Part shown: positions 45,861 to 52,535 of the stretch, piece after piece
How positions within the stretch are numbered: position 1 is the stretch's first letter
Layout: each line of letters starts with the position of its first letter
NCBI GenBank assembly: GCA_026414545.1
Contig: JAOAIU010000011.1
Location: 1 to 52,535 of the forward strand
Origin: Candidatus Saccharicenans sp.
GTDB lineage: Bacteria > Acidobacteriota > Aminicenantia > Aminicenantales > Saccharicenantaceae
DNA length: 52,535 nucleotides
Direction of reading: 5' to 3'
Made by a program: the position numbers and the translations under genes
Notes under the pieces: model-generated
The model's database searches: none
What the model saw: the letters and a program-made list of their open reading frames with translations, nothing else
Told to the model about the DNA's origin: nothing

Positions 45861-47564
45861 ATGACACACTTCGGCAACTACGAAGAGAGAGCCAAGAATT
45901 TCTCCTGGGCCATCAGCGAGCAAGAACTCGGTTACCAGCCCGGGCAGGTCATCAACATCGGCTGGTATTGCTCCGACCGCATCTGCCAGCAGGGAAAGGC
46001 CGAAAAAGTAGCACTTATCTGGGAAGGTTTTACCGGCGAAAAAAAGATTTTTACCTACAATGATATCCGGCTATATTCCAATACTTTCGCCAGGTTTATC
46101 ACCGACCTGGGAATAAAGGCTGGCGAACGGGTCTGCCTGTTCATGGACCGGGTGCCGGAGCTTTACATCGGCTTCCTGGGAATCCTCAAGACCGGCTGCA
46201 TCGTCCAGCCGCTGTTTTCGGCTTTTGGCGAAGAATCGCTTTTTGTCCGGCTGGAGAATGCCGCGACCTCGGCCATCTTCACCCAGAAAAAGCATGTCTC
46301 CAAGGTCAGGAAAATCAGGGATAAACTCCCGCACCTGAAACACATCATCATCGTGGACTATGACGGCAAGACTCCTCTCCAGGAGCGGGAAGTGGCTTTC
46401 TCCATGGAGAAATCGGAAAAGGTCGAGCACTACGAAATCTATCCCACCTATGCCGAAACACCGTCGGTGCTTCACTATACTTCGGGAACGACCGGCATGC
46501 CCAAGGGGGTCAAGCATGTCCATTACTCGCTCATCTCGCAGTACCTGACCGCCAAGTGGGTCTTAGACCTTCACGATGAGGATATCTACTGGTGCACGGC
46601 CGACCCCGGCTGGGTGACCGGGACCTCATACGGCATCATCGGTCCTTTCAGCCTGGGTGTTACCCAGTGCGTCCTGGACAGCGGCTTTTCGGCTGAAGCC
46701 TGGTACCGGTTTATCGAAAAGAACCGGGTGACGGTCTGGTATTCAGCCCCCACGGCCATCAGGTCGCTGATGAAGGCCGGCGATGAAATCATCAAGAAAT
46801 TTGACCTGTCGTCGCTGCGGCACCTGGCCAGCGTGGGCGAGCCCCTTAACCCGGAAGCCGTCAACTGGTCCATCCGGGTCTTCGGCAAGCCCTTCCACGA
46901 TACCTACTGGCAGACCGAGACCGGCTGCATCGTCATCACCAATTTCCCGGGAATGCCGGTTAAGCCCGGCTCCATGGGCCGACCCTTCCCCGGAATTACT
47001 GCCACCATTCTCAACCCGAACAACCACGAACCATATCCAGAACCGGGGCGCATCGGACTCATCGGCCTGAAGCCGGGCTGGCCCTCGATGATGCGGACCT
47101 ACTGGAACAACGAGGAAGCCTACAAGAATAAGTTCCGCAACGGCTGGTACCTGACCGGGGACCGGGCCAGGATGGACAAGGACGGTTACATCTGGTTCGT
47201 CGGTCGTGACGACGATGTCATCAATACCGGCGGCCACCTGGTCAGCCCCTTCGAAGTGGAATCGGCCCTGCTGGAACACCCGGCCGTGGCTGAGTCGGCG
47301 GTGGTCAGCAAGCCCGACCCCATCAACATGGAAGTGGTCAAGGCCTTCGTCACCCTGAAGCCGGGGTTCGCCGCTTCCAAGGACCTGGAGCTCGACATCA
47401 TGAACTTCATCCGCAAGAAGCTGTCGCCCCTGGCCATGCCCCAGGAGATCGAGTTCGTTGACTCCCTGCCCAAGACCAGGAGCGGCAAGATCATGCGCCG
47501 TATTCTGCACGCTAAGGAATGGGGAGAGGAGATCGGCGATACCTCCACCCTGGAAAATGAATGA
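45861..47564 (+). CDS. Acetyl-CoA-synthetase-like AMP-forming ligase
   Basis: A 567-residue adenylate-forming enzyme activating a small carboxylic acid. The P-loop is YTSGTTGMPKG (206-216), followed by YWQTETG (349-355) and the hinge GRDDDVINTGG. The catalytic lysine is K543 in PKTRSGKIMRR (537-547). The acetate-pocket residues known from Acs (Val, Thr, Val, Trp) are matched by V252, T253, V325 and W350, so acetate is the likely substrate. PKTRSGK is also the lysine-acetylation motif of PatZ-type enzymes; a PatZ-like fusion lies at 50823. It sits between acpS and an ACP, so the acyl group may go to CoA or to that carrier. GGAGG precedes the ATG. Confidence 0.9.
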   Translation: MTHFGNYEERAKNFSWAISEQELGYQPGQVINIGWYCSDRICQQGKAEKVALIWEGFTGEKKIFTYNDIRLYSNTFARFITDLGIKAGERVCLFMDRVPELYIGFLGILKTGCIVQPLFSAFGEESLFVRLENAATSAIFTQKKHVSKVRKIRDKLPHLKHIIIVDYDGKTPLQEREVAFSMEKSEKVEHYEIYPTYAETPSVLHYTSGTTGMPKGVKHVHYSLISQYLTAKWVLDLHDEDIYWCTADPGWVTGTSYGIIGPFSLGVTQCVLDSGFSAEAWYRFIEKNRVTVWYSAPTAIRSLMKAGDEIIKKFDLSSLRHLASVGEPLNPEAVNWSIRVFGKPFHDTYWQTETGCIVITNFPGMPVKPGSMGRPFPGITATILNPNNHEPYPEPGRIGLIGLKPGWPSMMRTYWNNEEAYKNKFRNGWYLTGDRARMDKDGYIWFVGRDDDVINTGGHLVSPFEVESALLEHPAVAESAVVSKPDPINMEVVKAFVTLKPGFAASKDLELDIMNFIRKKLSPLAMPQEIEFVDSLPKTRSGKIMRRILHAKEWGEEIGDTSTLENE

Positions 47565-47612
47565 CCGGCTTGAAAAATTTAATAGAATAAAATAGAAAAA
47601 AAGGAGTAAGCT

Positions 47613-47861
47613 ATGGACGACTTAAAGGAAATCATCAAGAATTACGTCATCAACGAGTACCTGGAGCCGGACAGCGACCCCATCGATTATGATACCCCGT
47701 TGATTTCCGGCGGCATCGTGGATTCCTTCTCCATGGTCTCGCTGAAGAGGTTCCTGGAGAACAAGTACAACATCCAGATTCCCGATGACCAGGCCACGCC
47801 CGAGGCCTTTGACTCGGTCAACAAAATTGCCGACCTGGTCAGGCGTTTCGTCAAGGCTTGA
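47613..47861 (+). CDS. Stand-alone acyl carrier protein
   Basis: An 82-residue carrier protein. The modifiable serine is S38 in GGIVDSFSMVSL, a variant of the usual DSL motif (DSF here). Four helices are predictable, and the protein is acidic. It differs from a standard fatty-acid ACP in the motif and in its neighbours: acpS and an acetyl-CoA-synthetase-like ligase upstream, kbl downstream. AAAGGAGTAAGC precedes the ATG. It likely carries the acyl group activated by the ligase and may deliver it to Kbl. That step is inference. Confidence 0.88.
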   Translation: MDDLKEIIKNYVINEYLEPDSDPIDYDTPLISGGIVDSFSMVSLKRFLENKYNIQIPDDQATPEAFDSVNKIADLVRRFVKA

Positions 47862-47917
47862 GTTGCCGTCGGTCTGGAGATAACCGACGGATAGGCATAG
47901 AGCCAAAGGAGGAAATC

Positions 47918-49165
47918 ATGGCTTTTCCTGATAGCGTGCGGGAATTATACCGGGCCCAGCTCCAGGCCCTGCAGGAGGGCGGGCTGTTCAAGGAGGAAAG
48001 GTTCATTCATTCACCCCAATCGGCCGACATCGAGGTGGAATTTCCGGCCGGTTCTTCGCTGAAGAAGGTCATCAACATGTGCGCCAACAATTACCTTGGC
48101 CTGTCCAGCCATCCCGAGGTCATCAAAGCTGCCCACGAGGGGCTGGAAACCCGGGGCTTCGGCATGTCCTCGGTGCGCTTCATCTGCGGCACCCAGGACA
48201 TCCACAAGGAGCTGGAAAGGAAGATGACCGAGTTCCTGGGTACGGAGGATACCATCCTCTTCCCGTCCTGCATGGATGCCAACGCCGGGGTATTCGAGGC
48301 CATCCTGACCAAGGATGATGTCATCATTTCCGACCGCCTGGTTCATGCTTCGCTGATCGACGGCATCAGGCTGTGCAGTGCCATGCACGATACCTTCAAG
48401 CATTCCGACATGGCCCACCTCGAGGAAAAACTCAAGATGTACCAGGACAAGAGGCTGCGGCTGGTGGTGACCGACGGCGTTTTCTCGATGGATGGGGATA
48501 CGGCCAAGCTGGACCAGATGGTCGAGCTCTGCGAAAAGTACAACGCCATGCTCCTGGTTGACGATTCCCATGCCTCCGGTTTCATCGGGAAAACGGGGCG
48601 GGGGACCCACGAGAAGTACGGGGTCATGGGCAAGATTGACATCATTACCACCACCTTCGGTAAGGCCCTCGGCGGGGCCACCGGCGGCTGCGTGTCCGGA
48701 AGGCGGGAAATCGTGGAGATGTGCCGGCAGCGGGCCCGGCCCTATCTCTTCTCCAACACCATCGCCCCGGTCATAATCGTGGGCATCCTCAAGGTGCTGG
48801 AGATCCTCTCGGCAACCACCGAGCGCCGCGACAAGCTGGAAAAGAACACCGAGTACTGGAGAAAGGGCCTGAAGGAAGCCGGTTTCATCCTGAAGGAAGG
48901 CGACACCCCGATTGTCCCGGTCATGCTGTTCAACGCCAGGCTGGCCCAGGAATTTTCGAAAGCTCTCTACGAGGAAGGAATTTATGCCATTGGCTTCTTC
49001 TTCCCGGTTGTTCCCCAGGGCCAGGCCAGAATCAGAACCCAGATTTCCGCTGCCCACGAGATTCACCACCTGGACAGGGCCCTGGAGGCCTTCATCAAGG
49101 TCGGTAAGAAGTTCGACATCCTCCACAAGACCAAGCAGGAAATCATAGAAAAATACGGGATGTAA
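47918..49165 (+). CDS. kbl: Glycine C-acetyltransferase (2-amino-3-ketobutyrate CoA ligase)
   Basis: A 415-residue PLP enzyme of the alpha-oxoamine synthase family. It joins glycine with acetyl-CoA to make 2-amino-3-oxobutyrate, or runs the reverse in threonine breakdown. PLP is held by K249 (TTTFGKALGG), D215 (VDDSHA) and H143; R371 in RIRTQISAAH binds the substrate carboxylate. Sequence blocks such as ICGTQDIHKELE match E. coli Kbl closely. The start at 47918 has AAAGGAGG upstream. No threonine dehydrogenase (tdh) is adjacent, unlike the classic tdh-kbl pair; instead an ACP and ligase precede it. It may use acetyl-ACP. Confidence 0.92.
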   Translation: MAFPDSVRELYRAQLQALQEGGLFKEERFIHSPQSADIEVEFPAGSSLKKVINMCANNYLGLSSHPEVIKAAHEGLETRGFGMSSVRFICGTQDIHKELERKMTEFLGTEDTILFPSCMDANAGVFEAILTKDDVIISDRLVHASLIDGIRLCSAMHDTFKHSDMAHLEEKLKMYQDKRLRLVVTDGVFSMDGDTAKLDQMVELCEKYNAMLLVDDSHASGFIGKTGRGTHEKYGVMGKIDIITTTFGKALGGATGGCVSGRREIVEMCRQRARPYLFSNTIAPVIIVGILKVLEILSATTERRDKLEKNTEYWRKGLKEAGFILKEGDTPIVPVMLFNARLAQEFSKALYEEGIYAIGFFFPVVPQGQARIRTQISAAHEIHHLDRALEAFIKVGKKFDILHKTKQEIIEKYGM

Positions 49166-49489
49166 TAGAGCCGGACAGAGCTAGCTAGGTGGCAATCATT
49201 CAGCCACAAAATTTAAAAAAGTAAAAAAAATAATTAACAAGCATTTTCTAATTTCTTATTTAAAAATCAATAGACCTTGGATGGAGCTGGCTCGGTATCG
49301 GCGCCTTCTGGCTGAGTATTATAGAGAGGGAATTGCCTGCTTGAGTATATCTACATAGGGGCGCAGATGGTGGCTGAGTATCAGCCGGCCCTCAGACCCG
49401 TTCGCTTTCAGCATGGTAAGTCGATAATAAGTCGACATGGTGTGCAGGATGCTGAAGAAATCCCCGCTGTAAGGTGGCGACATAATTTA
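49166..49489. other. AT-rich gap with short repeats between kbl and the porin gene
   Basis: The left part (about 49200-49270) is very AT-rich. A weak hairpin follows kbl (GTGGC and GCCAC around nine bases near 49190) without a T-run. TGAGTAT occurs three times (49313, 49342 and 49375) at about 30-base spacing, the last inside the perfect inverted repeat GGCTGA/TCAGCC (49372-49386). GTCGA and TCGAC flank eight bases at 49420-49436. No gene is seen. Confidence 0.4.
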
Positions 49490-50755
49490 TCAGAAAAAGT
49501 AATAGGCGGCCAGGAGCAGGCGCAGGTTGGTCACGGTTCGCTCGGGGGTGACCCGTCCCCGCAGGTCGCGCGGGCCATAAGCGGCGGAGGTTAGCTCGAT
49601 TTCCTGGGCCAGGCGAACCTTGCCGGCATTAAAGATAAGCCGCGGGGCGAGGCGGAAAAGGTGCTCTATGGTATCGCCGCGGCTGTAAACTGAGCCGACG
49701 ATATCCTTGCGGGCGCCATAGTTCTTGCTGTAGCCGCCGAAAATTCCAGCCTGCCACTTACTTCCATTGGTCTGAAGCTCTATCCAGGCCGAGCCGGTGT
49801 TGACCGGAGTGTATTGCCATCTGAGTGCCGGCGGGTCCCCGATTTCCGTGACGGCGTAGCCCCCGAGCATGGTCAGGTGGTGAAGGTTGCCGCCGTAGAC
49901 GGCCTGAGCCTTGATGGTCAGCGGCCGGGTTTTATACCGCCCAAAAACGTAAGCCGCGCTTGAGGTCACGGATTCGCCGGATTCATAGCCGGTAGAAGTA
50001 GCCAGGCGCGGGACAAGCCTGAGCGAGTTTACACCGGCTCCCACCAGGAAATCCTTGCCAGCGCAGGTGGCCTTGAAGTCCAGTTCGGGGAAGGCGGCGT
50101 TGCGGAAATAGACGGTGCTGACTCCGTCCGGGCCGGTTGAGGCAAAATCCCGCTGGGAGAGCGCGGTTAGGGATAACGAGAACTTCTTTTCCGTCCAGGT
50201 GAAGCGAACCTGTGGGGCCCGCGAGAATGGTTCGAAGGGAGCGCCGGTGTTGAAGGACACGACTTCGGGAAAACTCTCGGTTATGAACATCGGGTGCCAG
50301 AATTGCCCTACCATCAGCTCGGCTTTTTCCCAGTTCAGCTTCAGGTAGGCATGCCTCAGCCGGAAGCCGTTGATGTCCGGGTCAGAATGGCCGAAGAATT
50401 CTCCTTCGATATATCCAGTGGGCCTGGCGCCGAGGGCCTTCGGTCCGGTTATCTTCAGGGCCAGCCTGGTCTGGATGGACAGGATGTGAAAGGTATCCTT
50501 GGCGTTTAGGTCGTTTCCTTCGGCATCCAGAGCCCGGTCCTTGGGGTAAAGGAGAAAATGCCCTTCCCTGATGCTCGTGGTCTGGCGGGTATCGTAAAGA
50601 ATATCGGTCTTGATGAAACCGCTGAGGCTCAGGGTAATCTTATCATCATCCTTGCCCTGAGCCCGCAGGCCTGAAACGGTCAGCATGAAAATAAAGAGGC
50701 ATAGAATTACCGCGACTTTCGACCTTATTGATTTATTTGAATTTCTCTTACCCAT
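49490..50755 (-). CDS. Outer-membrane porin, DcaP-like
   Basis: A 421-residue outer-membrane beta-barrel. The signal peptide (hydrophobic segment about residues 14-29, cleavage near LRAQG) follows a basic N-terminus. The start at 50755 is chosen for this reason; the open frame runs further upstream but that part overlaps the next gene. The mature protein begins SLSGFIKTDILYDT, like DcaP-type porins, has strand-like alternation throughout (for example TGYIEGEFFG, LMVGQFWHPMF), and ends in FF, the classic C-terminal aromatic of barrel proteins. It probably lets small solutes in. Substrate unknown. Confidence 0.8.
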   Translation of the reverse strand: MGKRNSNKSIRSKVAVILCLFIFMLTVSGLRAQGKDDDKITLSLSGFIKTDILYDTRQTTSIREGHFLLYPKDRALDAEGNDLNAKDTFHILSIQTRLALKITGPKALGARPTGYIEGEFFGHSDPDINGFRLRHAYLKLNWEKAELMVGQFWHPMFITESFPEVVSFNTGAPFEPFSRAPQVRFTWTEKKFSLSLTALSQRDFASTGPDGVSTVYFRNAAFPELDFKATCAGKDFLVGAGVNSLRLVPRLATSTGYESGESVTSSAAYVFGRYKTRPLTIKAQAVYGGNLHHLTMLGGYAVTEIGDPPALRWQYTPVNTGSAWIELQTNGSKWQAGIFGGYSKNYGARKDIVGSVYSRGDTIEHLFRLAPRLIFNAGKVRLAQEIELTSAAYGPRDLRGRVTPERTVTNLRLLLAAYYFF

Positions 50756-50822
50756 AATGCTTGTATTTATAGCAAATTGCCTGGGCCTAGTCCATGCTCT
50801 GTGGCCGGAGGACCCGCGTTTC

Positions 50823-52535
50823 CTAAAGGGCTTTCTGGATTTCCACCAGGGTGGATTGGGGGTCCTGGCGGATTTCGAAATCGCGCTTCTTGAAAACGGC
50901 AATCATCCGTGGGTTATCGGTTGTAGTGTAGGCGATGATCTTTTTGACCCCCCAGGCCCGGGCGATTTCGGTGCAGTAATCGGTGAGAATTCCGCCCAGT
51001 CCCCGGTTCTGCCAGTCGTCCTGGACCAGGACCGCGTATTCGGCCACCGTCCGGGTCGGGTCGGCGGTCAGGCGGCCGACACCCAGGATTCGGCGCTTCT
51101 GGCCGTCCTGCAGCTCGGCCACTATGGCCATCTCCCGGTCGTAATCGATGTAACAATAGCGGGAAGCCACCTCGTGCGACTGCCAGAAGAAGAAGTACCG
51201 AAAGCGTGAATAAATCGTTTCCTTTGAACAGCTTCCAAGAAGCTCAAACCACAGCGGCTCGTCTTCTGGCCGGATGGGTCTGAGTGTGATTTCGGTGCCG
51301 TCGCGCATCCTGGCCTTTCTGATGAACTCCTCCGGGTAAGGCCGCAGCACCAGGTGCTGATAGGGCTGAACCAATTCCGGCGCCACGGTTCGGTCGGCGA
51401 TTATGCGGGCATCCAGGGCCACTACCTCTTCCGGGCTGACCAGGAGCGGGTTGATGTCGATTTCCTTGATTTCCGGGTAATCAGCCACCAGGTAAGAAAA
51501 CCTGATAATGATTTCAATCAGCCGGTCGATGTTGGCCGGAGGTTTTCCGCGGTAACCCCTGAGCAGAGGCCAGCTCTTGAGCTGCTCCAGGGCCCTCCTG
51601 GCCAGACGCTCATTTAGCGGCGGAAAGCAGATGGACCGGTCCTTGAGGACTTCGGCCGCCGTTCCGCCCAGCCCGACCATGATTACCGCACCGAAGGTCG
51701 GGTCCTTCTTGCTGCCGATGATCATTTCCAGGGCATCGCGGGCCTTGACCATTCTCTGGACAACCACGCCTTCAATCCGGGCTTCCGGCATCCTTTCTCT
51801 GACCGTGTGCATCATGCGGTCGTAGGCCGCTTCCACCATGTGGTCATCTTCTAGGTCGAGGACCACTCCGCCGACGTCGGTCTTATGGGTGATGTCGGGC
51901 GAATGAATCTTGAGGACCACCGGGTAGCCGATTTCGCGGCTGAGTCTGACCGCTTCTTCCCTGGTTCTGGCCAGGCGGGGCAGGGTGGTAGGAATGCCGT
52001 AGGCATCGATGATTTTCTTGGAAGTTTCTTCGCTCAAGACTTCAGGTCCATTCGTCAGCCAGGGAAGTCCCTCCTGCCGTATTTTTTCCCTTTCGACCGG
52101 GAATTCCACCGAAATCTCTCGCGGCGTTTCGTAGAGGTTTTCCAGGTTTCGGGCATAGTTGACTAGGATCATGAAGGCCCGGACCGCCTGTTCCGGCGTG
52201 CCGTAGGTGGGAATGCCGGCCTCGTTCAGAAGGCGGTTGGCCTCGCGCATGCTGGGCCCGCCCAGGAAGGCGGCCAGGACGGGTTTTTTTGCTTCGGCGG
52301 CCATGGGTATGAGTTCCTTGGCGATTCCGGGCGGGTTGGTCATAGCCTGGGGGGTAATTATCAGCAGCACAGCGTCCACGCCCTCATCCTGGATCACAGC
52401 ATTGACCGCCTTGGCCACGGTCTTGCTCTTGGCGTCTCCCAGGACATCGACCGGGTTGCGGTGCGACCAGGCAGGAGGCAGGTTCTGGTCAAGGAATTCA
52501 ACGGTCTGCGGGCTGAGCTCGGCCAGCCGGCCGCC
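50823..52535 (-). CDS. ADP-forming acyl-CoA ligase fused to GNAT acetyltransferase (PatZ-like), 5' end outside window
   Basis: The visible 570 residues run leftward from the window edge without a start, so the N-terminal CoA-binding part is missing. The first part is a CoA-ligase domain (ELSPQTVEFLDQ, NPVDVLGDAK). An ATP-grasp domain (about 165-395) contains KIHSPDITHKTDVGGV. A GNAT domain (about 410-570) follows, with the acetyl-CoA loop QNRGLGG. This is the layout of PatZ/Pat proteins, which acetylate lysines of acetyl-CoA synthetase and others. Whether the ligase domain is active cannot be told, since its catalytic His region is outside the window. Both a metabolic and a regulatory role are possible. 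Confidence 0.9.
   Translation of the reverse strand, partial: GGRLAELSPQTVEFLDQNLPPAWSHRNPVDVLGDAKSKTVAKAVNAVIQDEGVDAVLLIITPQAMTNPPGIAKELIPMAAEAKKPVLAAFLGGPSMREANRLLNEAGIPTYGTPEQAVRAFMILVNYARNLENLYETPREISVEFPVEREKIRQEGLPWLTNGPEVLSEETSKKIIDAYGIPTTLPRLARTREEAVRLSREIGYPVVLKIHSPDITHKTDVGGVVLDLEDDHMVEAAYDRMMHTVRERMPEARIEGVVVQRMVKARDALEMIIGSKKDPTFGAVIMVGLGGTAAEVLKDRSICFPPLNERLARRALEQLKSWPLLRGYRGKPPANIDRLIEIIIRFSYLVADYPEIKEIDINPLLVSPEEVVALDARIIADRTVAPELVQPYQHLVLRPYPEEFIRKARMRDGTEITLRPIRPEDEPLWFELLGSCSKETIYSRFRYFFFWQSHEVASRYCYIDYDREMAIVAELQDGQKRRILGVGRLTADPTRTVAEYAVLVQDDWQNRGLGGILTDYCTEIARAWGVKKIIAYTTTDNPRMIAVFKKRDFEIRQDPQSTLVEIQKAL

Noticed and set aside
46743-47510. Open frame opposite the acetyl-CoA-synthetase-like gene
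   Set aside because: It is an antisense shadow of a well-conserved gene, without a binding site or motifs.

Overview
The window looks like ordinary chromosome of a Gram-negative-type bacterium with moderately high GC. It encodes secreted and outer-membrane beta-barrel proteins, bacterial aminoacyl-tRNA synthetases, RecA, UvrA and RadC. There are no rRNA or tRNA genes to fix taxonomy. The gene mix (paired secreted M16 peptidases, POT peptide, APC amino-acid and Na+/alanine transporters, formate-THF ligase, an ADP-forming acyl-CoA ligase, Kbl) suits a peptide- and amino-acid-fermenting anaerobe. A member of the Acidobacteriota/Aminicenantes neighbourhood is my best guess, as inference only.

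Layout. 1-8 kb: an APC permease and a two-gene M16 peptidase operon leave a divergent promoter region that may share one -35 box, followed by a small beta-barrel protein and a Na+/alanine symporter. 8-12.2 kb: leftward accA-hisS-aspS. 12.2-15 kb: a long non-coding stretch with an orphan terminator, then an unusual ABC protein with permease and ATPase in one chain. 14.8-17.1 kb: gltX-rlmB. 17.2-23.6 kb: secreted and membrane proteins of unknown function, a POT transporter and a TPR protein. 23.7-28.4 kb: a PAS protein and a co-directional hybrid kinase / REC-GGDEF cyclase / HPt cassette, in effect a complete phosphorelay feeding cyclic-di-GMP. 28.4-37 kb: YhhN lysoplasmalogenase, a NYN-LOTUS nuclease-like protein, ogt, a long-chain acyl-CoA ligase, radC, fhs, recA, and a superoxide dismutase with two plausible starts. 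37-44.4 kb: DUF502 protein, a NatAB-like ABC pair, a SagB-type nitroreductase, mgsA, and uvrA, the last two overlapping tail to tail. 44.7-52.5 kb: mntP, then acpS - acetyl-CoA-synthetase-like ligase - acyl carrier protein - kbl, a porin, and an ADP-forming CoA ligase/GNAT fusion cut by the window edge.

The most interesting unit is acpS-ligase-ACP-kbl (45.5-49.2 kb). A perfect-consensus promoter drives it, with its -35 box in the loop of the mntP terminator. The ligase keeps the four residues that define an acetate pocket. A phosphopantetheinyl transferase, a stand-alone carrier and a Kbl-type alpha-oxoamine synthase follow in line. This suggests a self-contained, carrier-linked route joining a small acyl group to glycine. 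About 3 kb beyond lies a PatZ-like GNAT fusion, the family that acetylates the C-terminal lysine motif this ligase carries.

Other themes are genes whose -10 box lies directly before the ATG (sod, uvrA, mntP), implying leaderless mRNAs, and several well-formed inverted repeats in the longer gaps. All coordinates and motifs were read by eye; family names rest on recognition of motifs, not database searches.
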